Origin: Sporobacter termitidis DSM 10068
GTDB lineage: Bacteria > Bacillota > Clostridia > Oscillospirales > Oscillospiraceae
Length of the DNA: 64,000 nucleotides
Assembly: GCF_900130065.1 (NCBI RefSeq)
Contig: NZ_FQXV01000008.1
Coordinates: 62,001-126,000, forward strand
Direction of reading: 5' to 3'
The position numbers and the translations under genes were made by a program. This document shows positions 26,362-34,443 of the stretch, one piece after another. Numbering within the stretch: position 1 is the stretch's first letter; each line of letters begins with the position of its first letter. A model generated the notes under the pieces. It was not told where the DNA came from. It saw only the letters and a program-made list of their open reading frames with translations, and did not search any database.

Positions 26362-26530
26362 TTTGCCGCCGGAGCGGCAAATAAATTCATCATTTGTCAC
26401 GCAGGAGGACATGCGCCTCCGGAGTGACTCTTCTCATGCAGCGCGCGGCTGAGCGCGCTGCATGTATCCACTTGTCGATAAAGCCCAAAGGGCTTTATCG
26501 ACAATCTGAGGGCTGCCGTAACGGCAGCCC
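26362..26530 (+). repeat. row of five further hairpins
   Basis: Stems are TTTGCCGC (26362/26374), GTCAC with inner GGAGG (26396-26428), CATGCAGCGCGC (26435/26453, perfect), TTGTCGATAAAGCCC (26472/26490, 15 bp perfect) and GGGCTGCC (26510/26523). There are no spaced identical repeats, so it is not a CRISPR array. It separates the peptide gene from the convergent GGDEF gene. Confidence 0.7.
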
Positions 26531-26580
26531 TTTAGTTTGCCGACACCCCCGCATACAGGGGGCAGCCCTCAGGCCGCATG

Positions 26581-28713
26581 TCAGATATCATAGCCGCCGC
26601 TGAGGACCTTTTCCACAAATATGCGGACGACCTCCGGGTCAAACTGCGAGCCGGAGTTCTTTTCCAGCTCGGAGACGGCCTCGTCCCTGGTGAGCGCCTT
26701 TCTGTACGGGCGGTCGTTCGTCATGGCGTCGAAAGCGTCGCTGACGGCGATGATTTTTGATTCCAGGGGGATCGAGTCGCCTTTGATGCCCCTGGGGTAG
26801 CCCTTGCCGTCCGGGGACTCGTGATGGTAGAGGACGTAGTCGGCGAGCAGGGCGTATTCGTCGGAATTGCACAGGATGCGCCAGCCGGACTCGGCGTGCT
26901 TTTCTATCTCCTCCCGGTCGGCTCTGGTGAAAATGCCCGGTTTGTTGAGGATGCGCTCGTCCACGCCGATTTTCCCGATGTCGTGCAAAAGGCCCGCGAC
27001 GCTGATCTGATTGACCTGCTCGGGGTTCAGCCCCAGCTCCGTGGCGATGGCCGCCGCAATCCGGCTGACCCTGTTGGAGTGCTCCGTCTCGCCGATACAT
27101 TTCTCGTAGAGCGTCTGCATGATGATGCCCACCGTTTTGCTGCGGGTGGTCGCGCTCTCATGCATCTTGTTCTTGTACATCTTGTTCTCGGCCTCCGAGA
27201 CGACCAGCTCGATATCGGATCGGACGTCGTGCTTGACGGCGTAGCCGAAGGACAGAGAGAGCTTCAGCTGGCGGATGGTGACCTTGGATTGCAGCTTTTT
27301 GATGCGCCGGACGATTTTGCCGGCTTCCGTACTGTCGGTATTTGGCAGGAGGATGACGAATTCGTCGCCGCCGATCCTGGCGGAGATATCGTCCTTCCGG
27401 CAGCCCCGGGTGATGACCTCGGCGGCTTTTTTCAACAGTGCGTCGCCCTCGGTGTGCCCGAAGGAGTCGTTGATCAGCTTGAGCCCGTTGACGTCCGCCA
27501 TCACGACGGCCAGGGGCATGAACCGCTCGTCGTTCATGCTTTTCAGCACGCTGTCAAAATACCGCCTGTTGAACAGGCCCGTCAGATGATCGTGGTAGCT
27601 CAGGTACTTGATTTCGTCAAACGCCCTTTCCCGCTCTGTGACGTCCCGGATATAGGCGCCCACGCCCGTTTTCCTGCTGCCAATGGACACTGGGAACTTG
27701 ACGGCCTCAAAAATCTTGCCGTCGGCCGCCATCTTGGAGACGCTGCCCGTTTTGCGCCCGATGACCTCCCGGTCGGTGCTCTCCGCTTGACAGGAGACGT
27801 CCCCCGGGCGGAACTCAAAATCCGTCCTGCCGACGATTTCGGAGCCCTCACAGCCGAACTGGTCCAAAAGCGCGTTGTTGACGATGACGTACCGGAGATT
27901 TTCATCCTTCAGGTAAATGACATCGTTGCTGGCGTTGATAAACGTGCGGTATAAAAGCTCGCTTTCCACCAGGTCGTCCTCCAGCGCCTTGTAGGAGGTG
28001 ATGTCCTGGCAGTAGATGGCGTGGCGGTCCTCGGAGACCGTGCGCGCGTTCAGTGTCAGCCACCGCGTCTGGCCTGATTTCGTTTTGATCTGCAGCTGGC
28101 ACGCGGCCTCGCCGGCGGTCAGGAGGTCTTTGAAAAACATGAGCGCCATGATGCGGCTGCTCCGCTCAATGAGGTGCTGGAGATTCAGGCGGCAGAGCTC
28201 CCCGGCCGTATAGCCGGTGATCCGGCAGGCTTCGGGATTGGCTTCCTCGAGCCCGGCCCGGTTGCTGACGACGATGAGGCCGAGAGGGGCGAAGTCCAGA
28301 TAGCGCTGGAGCTTCCGCTCGCCTTCGGCCGCCGCACCGGCTTTGTCCTTTTCTTCGGTGATGTCTGAGAAGAGCGTGACGCAGTATCCTTTTTCGGGGC
28401 AATAGCCCTCCACGAAGAACCAGCGGCCCAATGCCTGCGCATACCGCTCACAGCGGAGGGGCGCGCCCGTTTGCGCGCCGTCCCCGGAGGAGGCGGGCCA
28501 GACAAAGCCGCCGTCCAGAAGCCACGGGATGACCTCCGAGGCGCGGCGGCCGATGATATCGCGGGCGAAAAGCCCGGTGAGCTCCTCAAATTTCCCGTTG
28601 ACGTCCACAATTTCAAGATCGCGGGGGCGGCCGCCGTCGTCCGGGATGATTTTGTGGAGGCCATACGCCAGCGGCATATGCCGAAGGACGCTGTTATTCA
28701 GCGAATTATCCAT
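26581..28713 (-). CDS. PAS-GGDEF-HD-GYP cyclic-di-GMP signalling protein
   Basis: The 710-residue protein has three PAS-like sensor domains in the first 370 residues, a GGDEF domain with intact RIGGDEF at about 445-451, and an HD-GYP domain (HDIGKIGV at about 575, HHESPDGKGYP at about 632). GGDEF makes cyclic di-GMP and HD-GYP breaks it down, so activity may switch with the PAS signal. No membrane helices are seen, so it senses inside the cell. ATG 28713 follows GAGGTC; an ATG five codons upstream lacks this spacing. The gene is convergent with the peptide and hairpin region. Confidence 0.92.
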   Translation of the reverse strand: MDNSLNNSVLRHMPLAYGLHKIIPDDGGRPRDLEIVDVNGKFEELTGLFARDIIGRRASEVIPWLLDGGFVWPASSGDGAQTGAPLRCERYAQALGRWFFVEGYCPEKGYCVTLFSDITEEKDKAGAAAEGERKLQRYLDFAPLGLIVVSNRAGLEEANPEACRITGYTAGELCRLNLQHLIERSSRIMALMFFKDLLTAGEAACQLQIKTKSGQTRWLTLNARTVSEDRHAIYCQDITSYKALEDDLVESELLYRTFINASNDVIYLKDENLRYVIVNNALLDQFGCEGSEIVGRTDFEFRPGDVSCQAESTDREVIGRKTGSVSKMAADGKIFEAVKFPVSIGSRKTGVGAYIRDVTERERAFDEIKYLSYHDHLTGLFNRRYFDSVLKSMNDERFMPLAVVMADVNGLKLINDSFGHTEGDALLKKAAEVITRGCRKDDISARIGGDEFVILLPNTDSTEAGKIVRRIKKLQSKVTIRQLKLSLSFGYAVKHDVRSDIELVVSEAENKMYKNKMHESATTRSKTVGIIMQTLYEKCIGETEHSNRVSRIAAAIATELGLNPEQVNQISVAGLLHDIGKIGVDERILNKPGIFTRADREEIEKHAESGWRILCNSDEYALLADYVLYHHESPDGKGYPRGIKGDSIPLESKIIAVSDAFDAMTNDRPYRKALTRDEAVSELEKNSGSQFDPEVVRIFVEKVLSGGYDI

Positions 28714-28878
28714 GAATGCCGACCTCATGTTTTAACAACAAAAGTCCACTTCCCATTTAATGTACTTTATTTACTATTTTCGTCTTTTTTCTCTCGATTG
28801 TCCAGATAAAAAATACGAAAATTTCATCAGCAGGCCGAACGGGCGGACAGGCGGCGCCGGTCTGAATCAAAAACCGGC

Positions 28879-28907
28879 TTGGTTTTTTTGCCGGGATATG
28901 CTATGAT
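28879..28907 (+). promoter_or_regulatory. promoter of the universal stress protein gene
   Basis: TTGGTT (28879-28884), 17 bp, TATGAT (28902-28907). Confidence 0.6.
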
Positions 28908-28946
28908 GTGCTTACCAATAAAACGTACAAAAATGGAGTGATTTCA

Positions 28947-29399
28947 TTGAAAAAGATACTTGTCCCGGTCGACGGGTCCGCCGCGTCAAAAAAGGCTTTC
29001 GAGGAGGCTGTGTCCATCGCGAAGAAATACGGCTCCGAGGTCACGCTGATCTCGGTCGTCGAGATTGAAAGCGACGTGGCATATACGGAGATGGGAATCG
29101 CGATCTCCGGGGAATATGCCGGCGTCCGCGATACGCTCATCAAGATCAAGGAGGAGAGCGCCGACAAGCTGCTCGACACCATGATCAAAAGCGCCGACTG
29201 TACGGGCATCACCGTCGGCAAGCTCGTCAGGGTCGGCAGCGCCCACCCCGAAATCGTAGACGCGGCGTGCCAGGGGAAATACGACCTCATCGTCATGGGG
29301 CACCGCGGCCTGAACCCCGTCAAGCGGTTCTTTATCGGCTCCGTTGCCAAGCGCGTCATCGAGGACGCCCCGTGCTCGGTGCTGATCGTCAAGGAATAA
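28947..29399 (+). CDS. universal stress protein (UspA family)
   Basis: The 150-residue protein starts KKILVPVDGSAASKKAFEEAV and ends with the ATP-binding pattern GHRGLNPVKRFFIGSVAKRVIEDAPCSVLIV. It is a cytoplasmic, probably ATP-binding dimer linked to survival under stress. I chose TTG 28947, which has GGAG 8 bp upstream and matches the family start; the longer frame from 28908 adds 13 unrelated residues and starts at the predicted transcription start. It is single, with its own promoter and terminator. Confidence 0.92.
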   Translation: MKKILVPVDGSAASKKAFEEAVSIAKKYGSEVTLISVVEIESDVAYTEMGIAISGEYAGVRDTLIKIKEESADKLLDTMIKSADCTGITVGKLVRVGSAHPEIVDAACQGKYDLIVMGHRGLNPVKRFFIGSVAKRVIEDAPCSVLIVKE

Positions 29400-29416
29400 A
29401 ACAGCCTGAAAACACG

Positions 29417-29450
29417 AAACCTCCGCTCAGAGTATGAACGGAGGTTTTAT
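29417..29450 (+). terminator. terminator of the usp gene
   Basis: AAACCTCCG (29417-29425) pairs with CGGAGGTTT (29439-29447), followed by T-rich sequence. Confidence 0.75.
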
Positions 29451-29481
29451 CTTTACCGGCGTATGATGATTGGAGGGCACG

Positions 29482-30129
29482 ATGAACGAGGCGGAAAACA
29501 GGAGCGGAATAAGGACGGGCCGCCAGAGCTTAAAGCCCGTCTACGACTTGTGGCTCGAGAAATACGGAGACGTCCTGGAGGCATCGCGGCGCCAGCCCGT
29601 GCTGGACCTGGGCTGCGGCCATGGCAACGACAGCCTCTATCTCACCGAGCGGGGATTTCAGGTCGTCAGCTGCGATATCTCCGAGGAGGCGATCGCGGTG
29701 CTGAGGGCGGAGGTGCCGGCGGCGCGGGGCATGGTGGCCGACATGCGGGACGGCCTGCCCTTTGACGACGGCGGCTTCCGCGTCGTTATCGCGGATCTGT
29801 GCCTGCACTATTTCAGCTGGGCGGACACGGTGCGGATCGTGGGCGATATCGGGCGCGTCCTTCAAAGCGGCGGCGTTCTGCTGTGCCGCTTGAACTCCGT
29901 CAGCGACGTTCATTACGGCGCGGGGCAAGGGGAGCGCCTTGAGGAAAACTTTTACCGCATCGGCGGGACCGAAAAAAGGTTTTTTGACCAACCTCAGATA
30001 GACGCGCTGTTTGCCGGCTGGGAAAAGCTCCATGTGGGCGAATACCGGATGGACCGGTACAAGAAGCCCAAAATGCTCTGGGAAGTGGCGGCAAAAAAGC
30101 CTGAGCGCGGCGAAGGGGGTATCCTTTAA
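29482..30129 (+). CDS. class I SAM-dependent methyltransferase
   Basis: The 215-residue protein carries motif I VLDLGCGHGNDSLYL at about residues 37-50, motif II VVSCDIS, and the VIADLCLHYFSW motif at about 100. This fits the TehB/thiopurine-methyltransferase-like group of Rossmann methyltransferases. The substrate cannot be read from sequence. ATG 29482 is preferred to ATG 29470 because GGAGGG lies just upstream. It ends 2 bp before the convergent DtxR-type gene, with no terminator between. Confidence 0.85.
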   Translation: MNEAENRSGIRTGRQSLKPVYDLWLEKYGDVLEASRRQPVLDLGCGHGNDSLYLTERGFQVVSCDISEEAIAVLRAEVPAARGMVADMRDGLPFDDGGFRVVIADLCLHYFSWADTVRIVGDIGRVLQSGGVLLCRLNSVSDVHYGAGQGERLEENFYRIGGTEKRFFDQPQIDALFAGWEKLHVGEYRMDRYKKPKMLWEVAAKKPERGEGGIL

Positions 30130-30131
30130 AT

Positions 30132-30614
30132 TCACTTGCCCTTGCCTGCCCTGTATGCTTCGTACGCTGACCGGGCCTCCGCGTTGCTGCTGAAGAACTC
30201 GAGCAGGTCGTTCAGATCCCGGACGGTGGAAGGGCTGAGCGAGTGCTCGATGAGCTCCGCCTCCTCCAGCGGATTAGCGCAGCCGATCAGCTTTAAAAAC
30301 TCCTCCACCGTGTTGTGCCTGCGCAGCAGATAGGCGCCAAGCTCCCGGCCCTTCTCCGTCAGGAGGATGATCTCATATCGGTCGTATTCCAGAAATCCAA
30401 GGTTCGCCAGCTTGAAGATCATTTTGGAGGCGGACGGGGGCTTGACATTTAAAAGCTCCGACAGCTTGCCCACGCGGGTATACTCATTCTGCAGGCAGAG
30501 CCTGTAGGCCATTTCCAGATAGTCCTCCATGGCGGGGGTCAGCTGCCCTTCCTGCTGATTGGCAAGCTGATATCCCCGAACGGTCCGGAAGCTCGAATTT
30601 TCATTGTCATTCAT
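30132..30614 (-). CDS. DtxR/MntR-family metal-dependent repressor
   Basis: The 160-residue protein has a winged helix domain (TPAMEDYLEMAYRLCLQNEYTRVGKLSELLNVKPPSASKMIFKLANLGFLEYDRYEIILLTEKGREL) and a dimer/metal domain (LRRHNTVEEFLKLIG, EEAELIEHSLSP). His and Glu residues there fit Fe2+ or Mn2+ binding. There is no SH3 domain, as in MntR-like members. It is divergent from feoAB, so control of ferrous iron uptake is the obvious role. ATG 30614 has AAGG upstream; the longer frame has no ribosome site. Confidence 0.88.
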   Translation of the reverse strand: MNDNENSSFRTVRGYQLANQQEGQLTPAMEDYLEMAYRLCLQNEYTRVGKLSELLNVKPPSASKMIFKLANLGFLEYDRYEIILLTEKGRELGAYLLRRHNTVEEFLKLIGCANPLEEAELIEHSLSPSTVRDLNDLLEFFSSNAEARSAYEAYRAGKGK

Positions 30615-30688
30615 ACGAATCAACCTTTTTAAATTTTCTCGAATCAATTCAGTATATTCGTAACACATCCAGCTTAGGAGCCATATAT

Positions 30689-30727
30689 TAGCGTAGGGAA
30701 ACTTATTTTCCCTGCGCTATCTTTTTT
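30689..30727 (+). promoter_or_regulatory. hairpin with T run in the feoA leader
   Basis: TAGCGTAGGGAAA (30689-30701), CTTAT, TTTCCCTGCGCTA (30707-30719), then TCTTTTTT and the feoA ribosome site GGAGG. It could be an attenuator of feo mRNA or a dyad operator for the adjacent DtxR-type protein; its position suits either. Confidence 0.55.
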
Positions 30728-30739
30728 GGAGGACTTCAT

Positions 30740-30979
30740 ATGAATATCAGCCAGATACCTCTCAATCAGCTGCCGATCGGGAAAAGAGCCAGCGTCGCGG
30801 CGCTTACAACAGATGGCGCCACAAGAAGACGTATGCTGGATCTGGGCCTTGTCGGCGGCACGGAAATCGAGCCGCTGTATGAGAGCCCATCCGGCAATCC
30901 GGTGGCGTATCTCATCCGGGGCGCCGTCATAGCCCTGCGCTCGGATATCTCAAGCAAAATCATGGTATCGGTATCATAA
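30740..30979 (+). CDS. feoA: ferrous iron transport protein A
   Basis: The 79-residue SH3-like protein matches FeoA: LNQLPIGKRASVAAL, the RRRMLDLGLVGGTEIEPL core, and RGAVIALRSDISSKIMV. FeoA binds FeoB at the membrane and aids Fe2+ uptake. GGAGGACTTCAT gives correct spacing to ATG 30740. It is 118 bp upstream of feoB and shares its direction. Because feoB is split here, FeoA may currently lack a working partner. Confidence 0.92.
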   Translation: MNISQIPLNQLPIGKRASVAALTTDGATRRRMLDLGLVGGTEIEPLYESPSGNPVAYLIRGAVIALRSDISSKIMVSVS

Positions 30980-31097
30980 TCGAACATGGGGCGGGTCGGG
31001 CTCCGGGCCCTGCGCGTACATAAACCGCGAGAGGTATCGCGCGGAAAAGGCGTACCGGACCGGATTCCGCCCCAAATTATATAAGGGAGAATCAACA

Positions 31098-32429
31098 GTG
31101 GGACTGACAGGAGAATCGACGGGGGCCGGCGTACTGAGCTGCTGCGGCCTGAATATTGTAAAAATCACAAAGCAGGATAAGGTTGTCGCGCTGGCGGGCA
31201 ACCCAAACGTCGGGAAAAGCACGGTGTTCAACGGCCTAACCGGCCTGAACCAGCACACCGGGAACTGGCCCGGAAAGACGGTGACGAACGCGCAGGGCCG
31301 GTATTGGCACAAAGGCAAAAATTTCGTCATGGTAGACATACCGGGGACATATTCGCTCATGGCGAATTCGGCGGAGGAGGAGATCGCGCGGGACTTCATC
31401 TGCTTCGGCGGGCCGGACGTGACGGTGATCGTCGCCGACGCCACCTGTCTGGAGCGGAATCTGAATCTGGTGCTCCAGACAATTGAGATCACGAATAAGG
31501 TTGTCGTCTGCGTCAACCTGATGGACGAAGCAAAAAAAAAGAAAATACATATCGATCTGGCGTTGCTGGAAAAGAGGCTGGGCGTGCCCGTGGTGGGCAC
31601 CAGCGCCCGCAGCGGCAAAGGCCTCGACCGACTGATGGACGCGGTGGCGGCCCTGGCGGAAGAAAGCGGGAATACCGCGCCGCTGCGCGTCGTATACGAC
31701 GGCGAGGTCGAAAAGGCCGTCGCCATGCTTGAGCCAGCCCTCGAAAAAGTCCTGCAGGGGCGCATCAGCAGCCGCTGGAGCGCCTTAAAGATCCTCGAAG
31801 GGGACGAGAGCCTGCTCAGGTCCCTGGAGGAATATTTGGGGGTCGACATTGTCCGGCACGGCGAGCTGTCTAAGAATATCGCGGAGGCCAGGGATTATCT
31901 CGAGGAAGCCGGGGTGACGGGCGACAGCTTCAGGGACCGCGTCGTCACCAGGATCGTGGAGACATGCGAGAGCGTCGGGCGCGAAACCGTGATGTTTGAA
32001 AAAAACAATTACGCGGCGCGGGACCGCAAAATCGATAAGCTCCTGACCTCAAAGCTTACCGGCATCCCCATAATGATCCTGCTTTTGTTCGGCGTGTTCT
32101 GGGTAACGATCACCGGGGCGAATTATCCCTCCGGCTGGCTGGCCGACGGATTGTTCTGGCTGGAGGACAGACTTTCGGCGCTGTTTGCCTGGCTCTCGGC
32201 CCCGGCCTGGCTGAAGGGCCTTTTAGTGGACGGGGTGTACAGAACGCTGGCGTGGGTCGTTTCCGTCATGCTGCCCCCGATGGCAATCTTCTTCCCGCTC
32301 TTCACGCTCCTGGAGGACTCGGGCTATCTGCCCCGGATCGCCTTCAATCTCGATAATTTTTTCAGAAAAGCCTGTGCCCACGGGAAACAGGCGCTCACCA
32401 TGTGCGTAGGCAATTTATGCTACCAATAA
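31098..32429 (+). pseudogene. feoB: ferrous iron transporter B, N-terminal part (interrupted)
   Basis: The frame from GTG 31098 (RBS AGGGAGA) codes the G domain, with GNPNVGKST at about residue 35, DIPGTYSL and NLMDE. The helical GDI domain and first membrane segments of FeoB follow to residue 436 (HGKQALTMC). It then reads into the inserted element and ends after VGNLCYQ. The missing half lies at 52382-53233. Joining both halves at the shared ATGTGC gives an uninterrupted 717-residue FeoB containing the expected QALTMCMGFGCNAAG. As it stands the product lacks most of the permease, so Fe2+ transport by it should be lost unless the element excises. Confidence 0.95.
32398..32405 (+). other. attL core of the feoB element
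   Basis: CCATGTGC at the exact point where feoB homology ends. The same 8 bp stand at 52380-52387. The element arm CAATTTATGCTAC follows at 32411-32423. Confidence 0.85.
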
Positions 32430-32595
32430 AAACAGCTGCAATCAGCCGGTTTCTATATAGTTCCAAATAAATATAAGCACCCGCAATGTCCGGAGATAAA
32501 TGGGACAAGCAGGTGCTGATAAGGATGGAGGGTTTACAAAGTGAGAATATTGATAAATCTGTAAAACGGGAATTGACCAACCTTTTGTGTACGTT

Positions 32596-32656
32596 GCTGT
32601 TGCCAGCGGCGGATTTTGAGTCCGCTACGTCTGCCGGCATGAATTGTCATGACTGC
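32596..32656 (-). pseudogene. tRNA-Leu(CAA)-like 5' fragment
   Basis: On the minus strand GGCAGACG (D-loop-like) is followed by GCGGA, CTCAAAA, TCCGC, an anticodon arm with anticodon CAA, then CGCTGGCAACAGC, the long variable arm of a leucine tRNA. The T arm and 3' acceptor are missing and the 5' part is degenerate. Lying 42 bp before the tyrosine integrase, it looks like an old attachment-site remnant. Confidence 0.55.
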
Positions 32657-32697
32657 TATAGTTATAACTACCTAGTTTGAAAGGTGGTTATATTTTA

Positions 32698-33840
32698 ATG
32701 GTAGCAGGACACTTACGAGTGAAAAATGGCTATTGGCACATGATTCTTAGTTACAAAGAACCGAGTGGAAAGCGAAAAACGAAATCTATTTCTACTCATC
32801 TAAAAGAAAGGGGGAATAAAAAGCGTGCAGAAGAAATGCTATTGGAATTACGCAGACGGTTTAGTGTGGAGTTTCAAGGCATATCTCAGCCGACCGAGAT
32901 AACCTTTGCCCTCTATATGGAGGAATGGCTGCGGCAGATTGAGCCGACAGTCGCTCCGACAACGTTTGCGACATATTCATATGTGGTTAAATCCGCGATA
33001 ATTCCGTATTTTCAGGAACGGAGTACTCTGTTGAGTCAGTTAAAGCCAAAGCATATTGAGGGCTACTACGATACCTTATTAACTCGAGGCCTTTCGCCAA
33101 CAACGGTGTTGCGTCATCACGCGAATATCCGTAAGGCGCTGCAAAAAGCGGTTACGTTGGAACTGATCCCATCGAACCCTGCCGATCGGGTGACACGTCC
33201 GCGGAAAGCCGATTATCTCGCAGGTTATTACTCTGTTGAGGACGCAACGGCACTACTGCGGGCAGTTACCGGCTCAATTCTTGAAATTCCGGTGACTTTG
33301 GGGTTGTTTTACGGTCTGCGTCGCAGTGAGGTGTTGGGACTGCGTTGGGAAGCCATCGACTTCGAAAATCATGTTATACGTATTATTCATTCAGTTACTC
33401 AAATCGAGGTCAACGGAAAAACCAGCTTGGTCGCGCGGGACATCTTGAAGCGAAAGTCCAGTTACCGCACGCTTCCGATGCCGCCGGCTATCGACTGCCT
33501 GTTGAAAGCTAGGCGCAAGGCGTCCGGATATGTGTGTTTGGATGAAAGCGAGAAGATACTGGTGCCAGACAATTTGAGTCGAGGATTTTCCTCGATGCTA
33601 GAGAAAAGCGGGCTGCGCAAAATAAGATTCCACGACCTTAGACATACCTGCGCCACATTTCTGATTAATGCTCAGATACCGCTTATTGAGGTCCAACAGT
33701 GGCTGGGACACAGCACTATTTCTACCACCGCTGATCTTTATTCGCATCTGCAGTTTACATCAAAGCTACGTAGCGCTGAAATTTTGAATCGATTACTTAC
33801 TAATAAAAAGAAAGAGGAAAAAAATAATGCAAAAACATAA
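32698..33840 (+). CDS. tyrosine recombinase/integrase
   Basis: The 380-residue protein has an N-terminal arm-binding domain, a SAM-like core-binding domain (about 75-165) and a catalytic domain. Catalytic residues are visible: Arg in YGLRRSEVLGLRW, HxxR in HDLRHTCATF, His in WLGHSTISTT and Tyr in DLYSHL. It resembles phage/ICE integrases of Firmicutes. ATG 32698 follows AAGGTGG; the ORF could open 7 codons earlier but without a site. It overlaps the next gene by 14 bp. It is AT-richer than chromosome genes. Whether it or the serine enzyme moves the island is discussed under findings. Confidence 0.92.
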   Translation: MVAGHLRVKNGYWHMILSYKEPSGKRKTKSISTHLKERGNKKRAEEMLLELRRRFSVEFQGISQPTEITFALYMEEWLRQIEPTVAPTTFATYSYVVKSAIIPYFQERSTLLSQLKPKHIEGYYDTLLTRGLSPTTVLRHHANIRKALQKAVTLELIPSNPADRVTRPRKADYLAGYYSVEDATALLRAVTGSILEIPVTLGLFYGLRRSEVLGLRWEAIDFENHVIRIIHSVTQIEVNGKTSLVARDILKRKSSYRTLPMPPAIDCLLKARRKASGYVCLDESEKILVPDNLSRGFSSMLEKSGLRKIRFHDLRHTCATFLINAQIPLIEVQQWLGHSTISTTADLYSHLQFTSKLRSAEILNRLLTNKKKEEKNNAKT

Positions 33841-34168
33841 GATGAATATCGTAGACGCCGTTGAAAGACTTAATGAGGGACTAGGAAACGAGGCTAATGC
33901 TTTACTGCACGGTGATATTCTGATTCGTATGGAGCAAGACGAAGAATTGGTATTTAATGCGGAATTCATCGAAAGAGGCAGAGAAATCCAGACTGAGGTT
34001 GTTCTGTATGACAATCTGGATATTGAAGAGCTATACTGCGATTGTGGACAATCCGGCGTATGCCCTCACATTGCAGCGACATTGATTGGCGCAGATATTA
34101 TGCTGTCACAAGATTGCAATGATTTGCAATCCGCACTTAGTGCGATCCGAGAGGAATACCCTCAATAA
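33827..34168 (+). CDS. small SWIM-type zinc-finger protein
   Basis: The 113-residue protein has a CxCx5CxH pattern (CDCGQSGVCPHIAATL) at about residues 70-85, the core of SWIM zinc fingers, preceded by two beta hairpins (DILIRMEQDEELVFNAEF, EVVLYD). SWIM domains bind DNA or proteins and usually sit inside larger helicases or transposases; here it is free-standing. It overlaps the integrase stop by 14 bp and shares its transcript, so it could serve as an accessory or directionality factor. That role is inference only. Confidence 0.6.
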   Translation: MQKHKMNIVDAVERLNEGLGNEANALLHGDILIRMEQDEELVFNAEFIERGREIQTEVVLYDNLDIEELYCDCGQSGVCPHIAATLIGADIMLSQDCNDLQSALSAIREEYPQ

Positions 34169-34178
34169 ACATCATTTA

Positions 34179-34224
34179 AAACAGTAAAAGCCGAACCGTT
34201 ATGGGCCCGGCTTTTACTGTTTCC
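34179..34224 (+). terminator. terminator of the integrase operon
   Basis: AAACAGTAAAAGCCG (34179-34193) pairs with CGGCTTTTACTGTTT (34208-34222). Confidence 0.8.
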
Positions 34225-34385
34225 CGAGGACAAGCGAAATTTGCGCAGATTAGCATATAAAAAAATCCGTGCGGAGAATTAACACTGGAGCAAATGGCGT
34301 CCGCATATTCACAGGGAAAAACAAGTCACCAAAAATCTAAATCGCTTATTCGCGTGATATAATGTAGATAATCAAGAATATTCCC

Positions 34386-34414
34386 TTGATTTTTACGCGA
34401 TAATATAATACAAT
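34386..34414 (+). promoter_or_regulatory. promoter of the DUF4143 ATPase gene
   Basis: TTGATT (34386-34391), 17 bp, TACAAT (34409-34414), 30 bp before the start. A further TATAAT lies near 34358. Confidence 0.55.
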
Positions 34415-34443
34415 AGCGTTATTATCCATATGGAGGCACTTTG

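Noticed and set aside
26362-26530. Hairpin row as a CRISPR array
   Set aside because: The stems differ from each other, there are no spacers of equal length and no cas genes.
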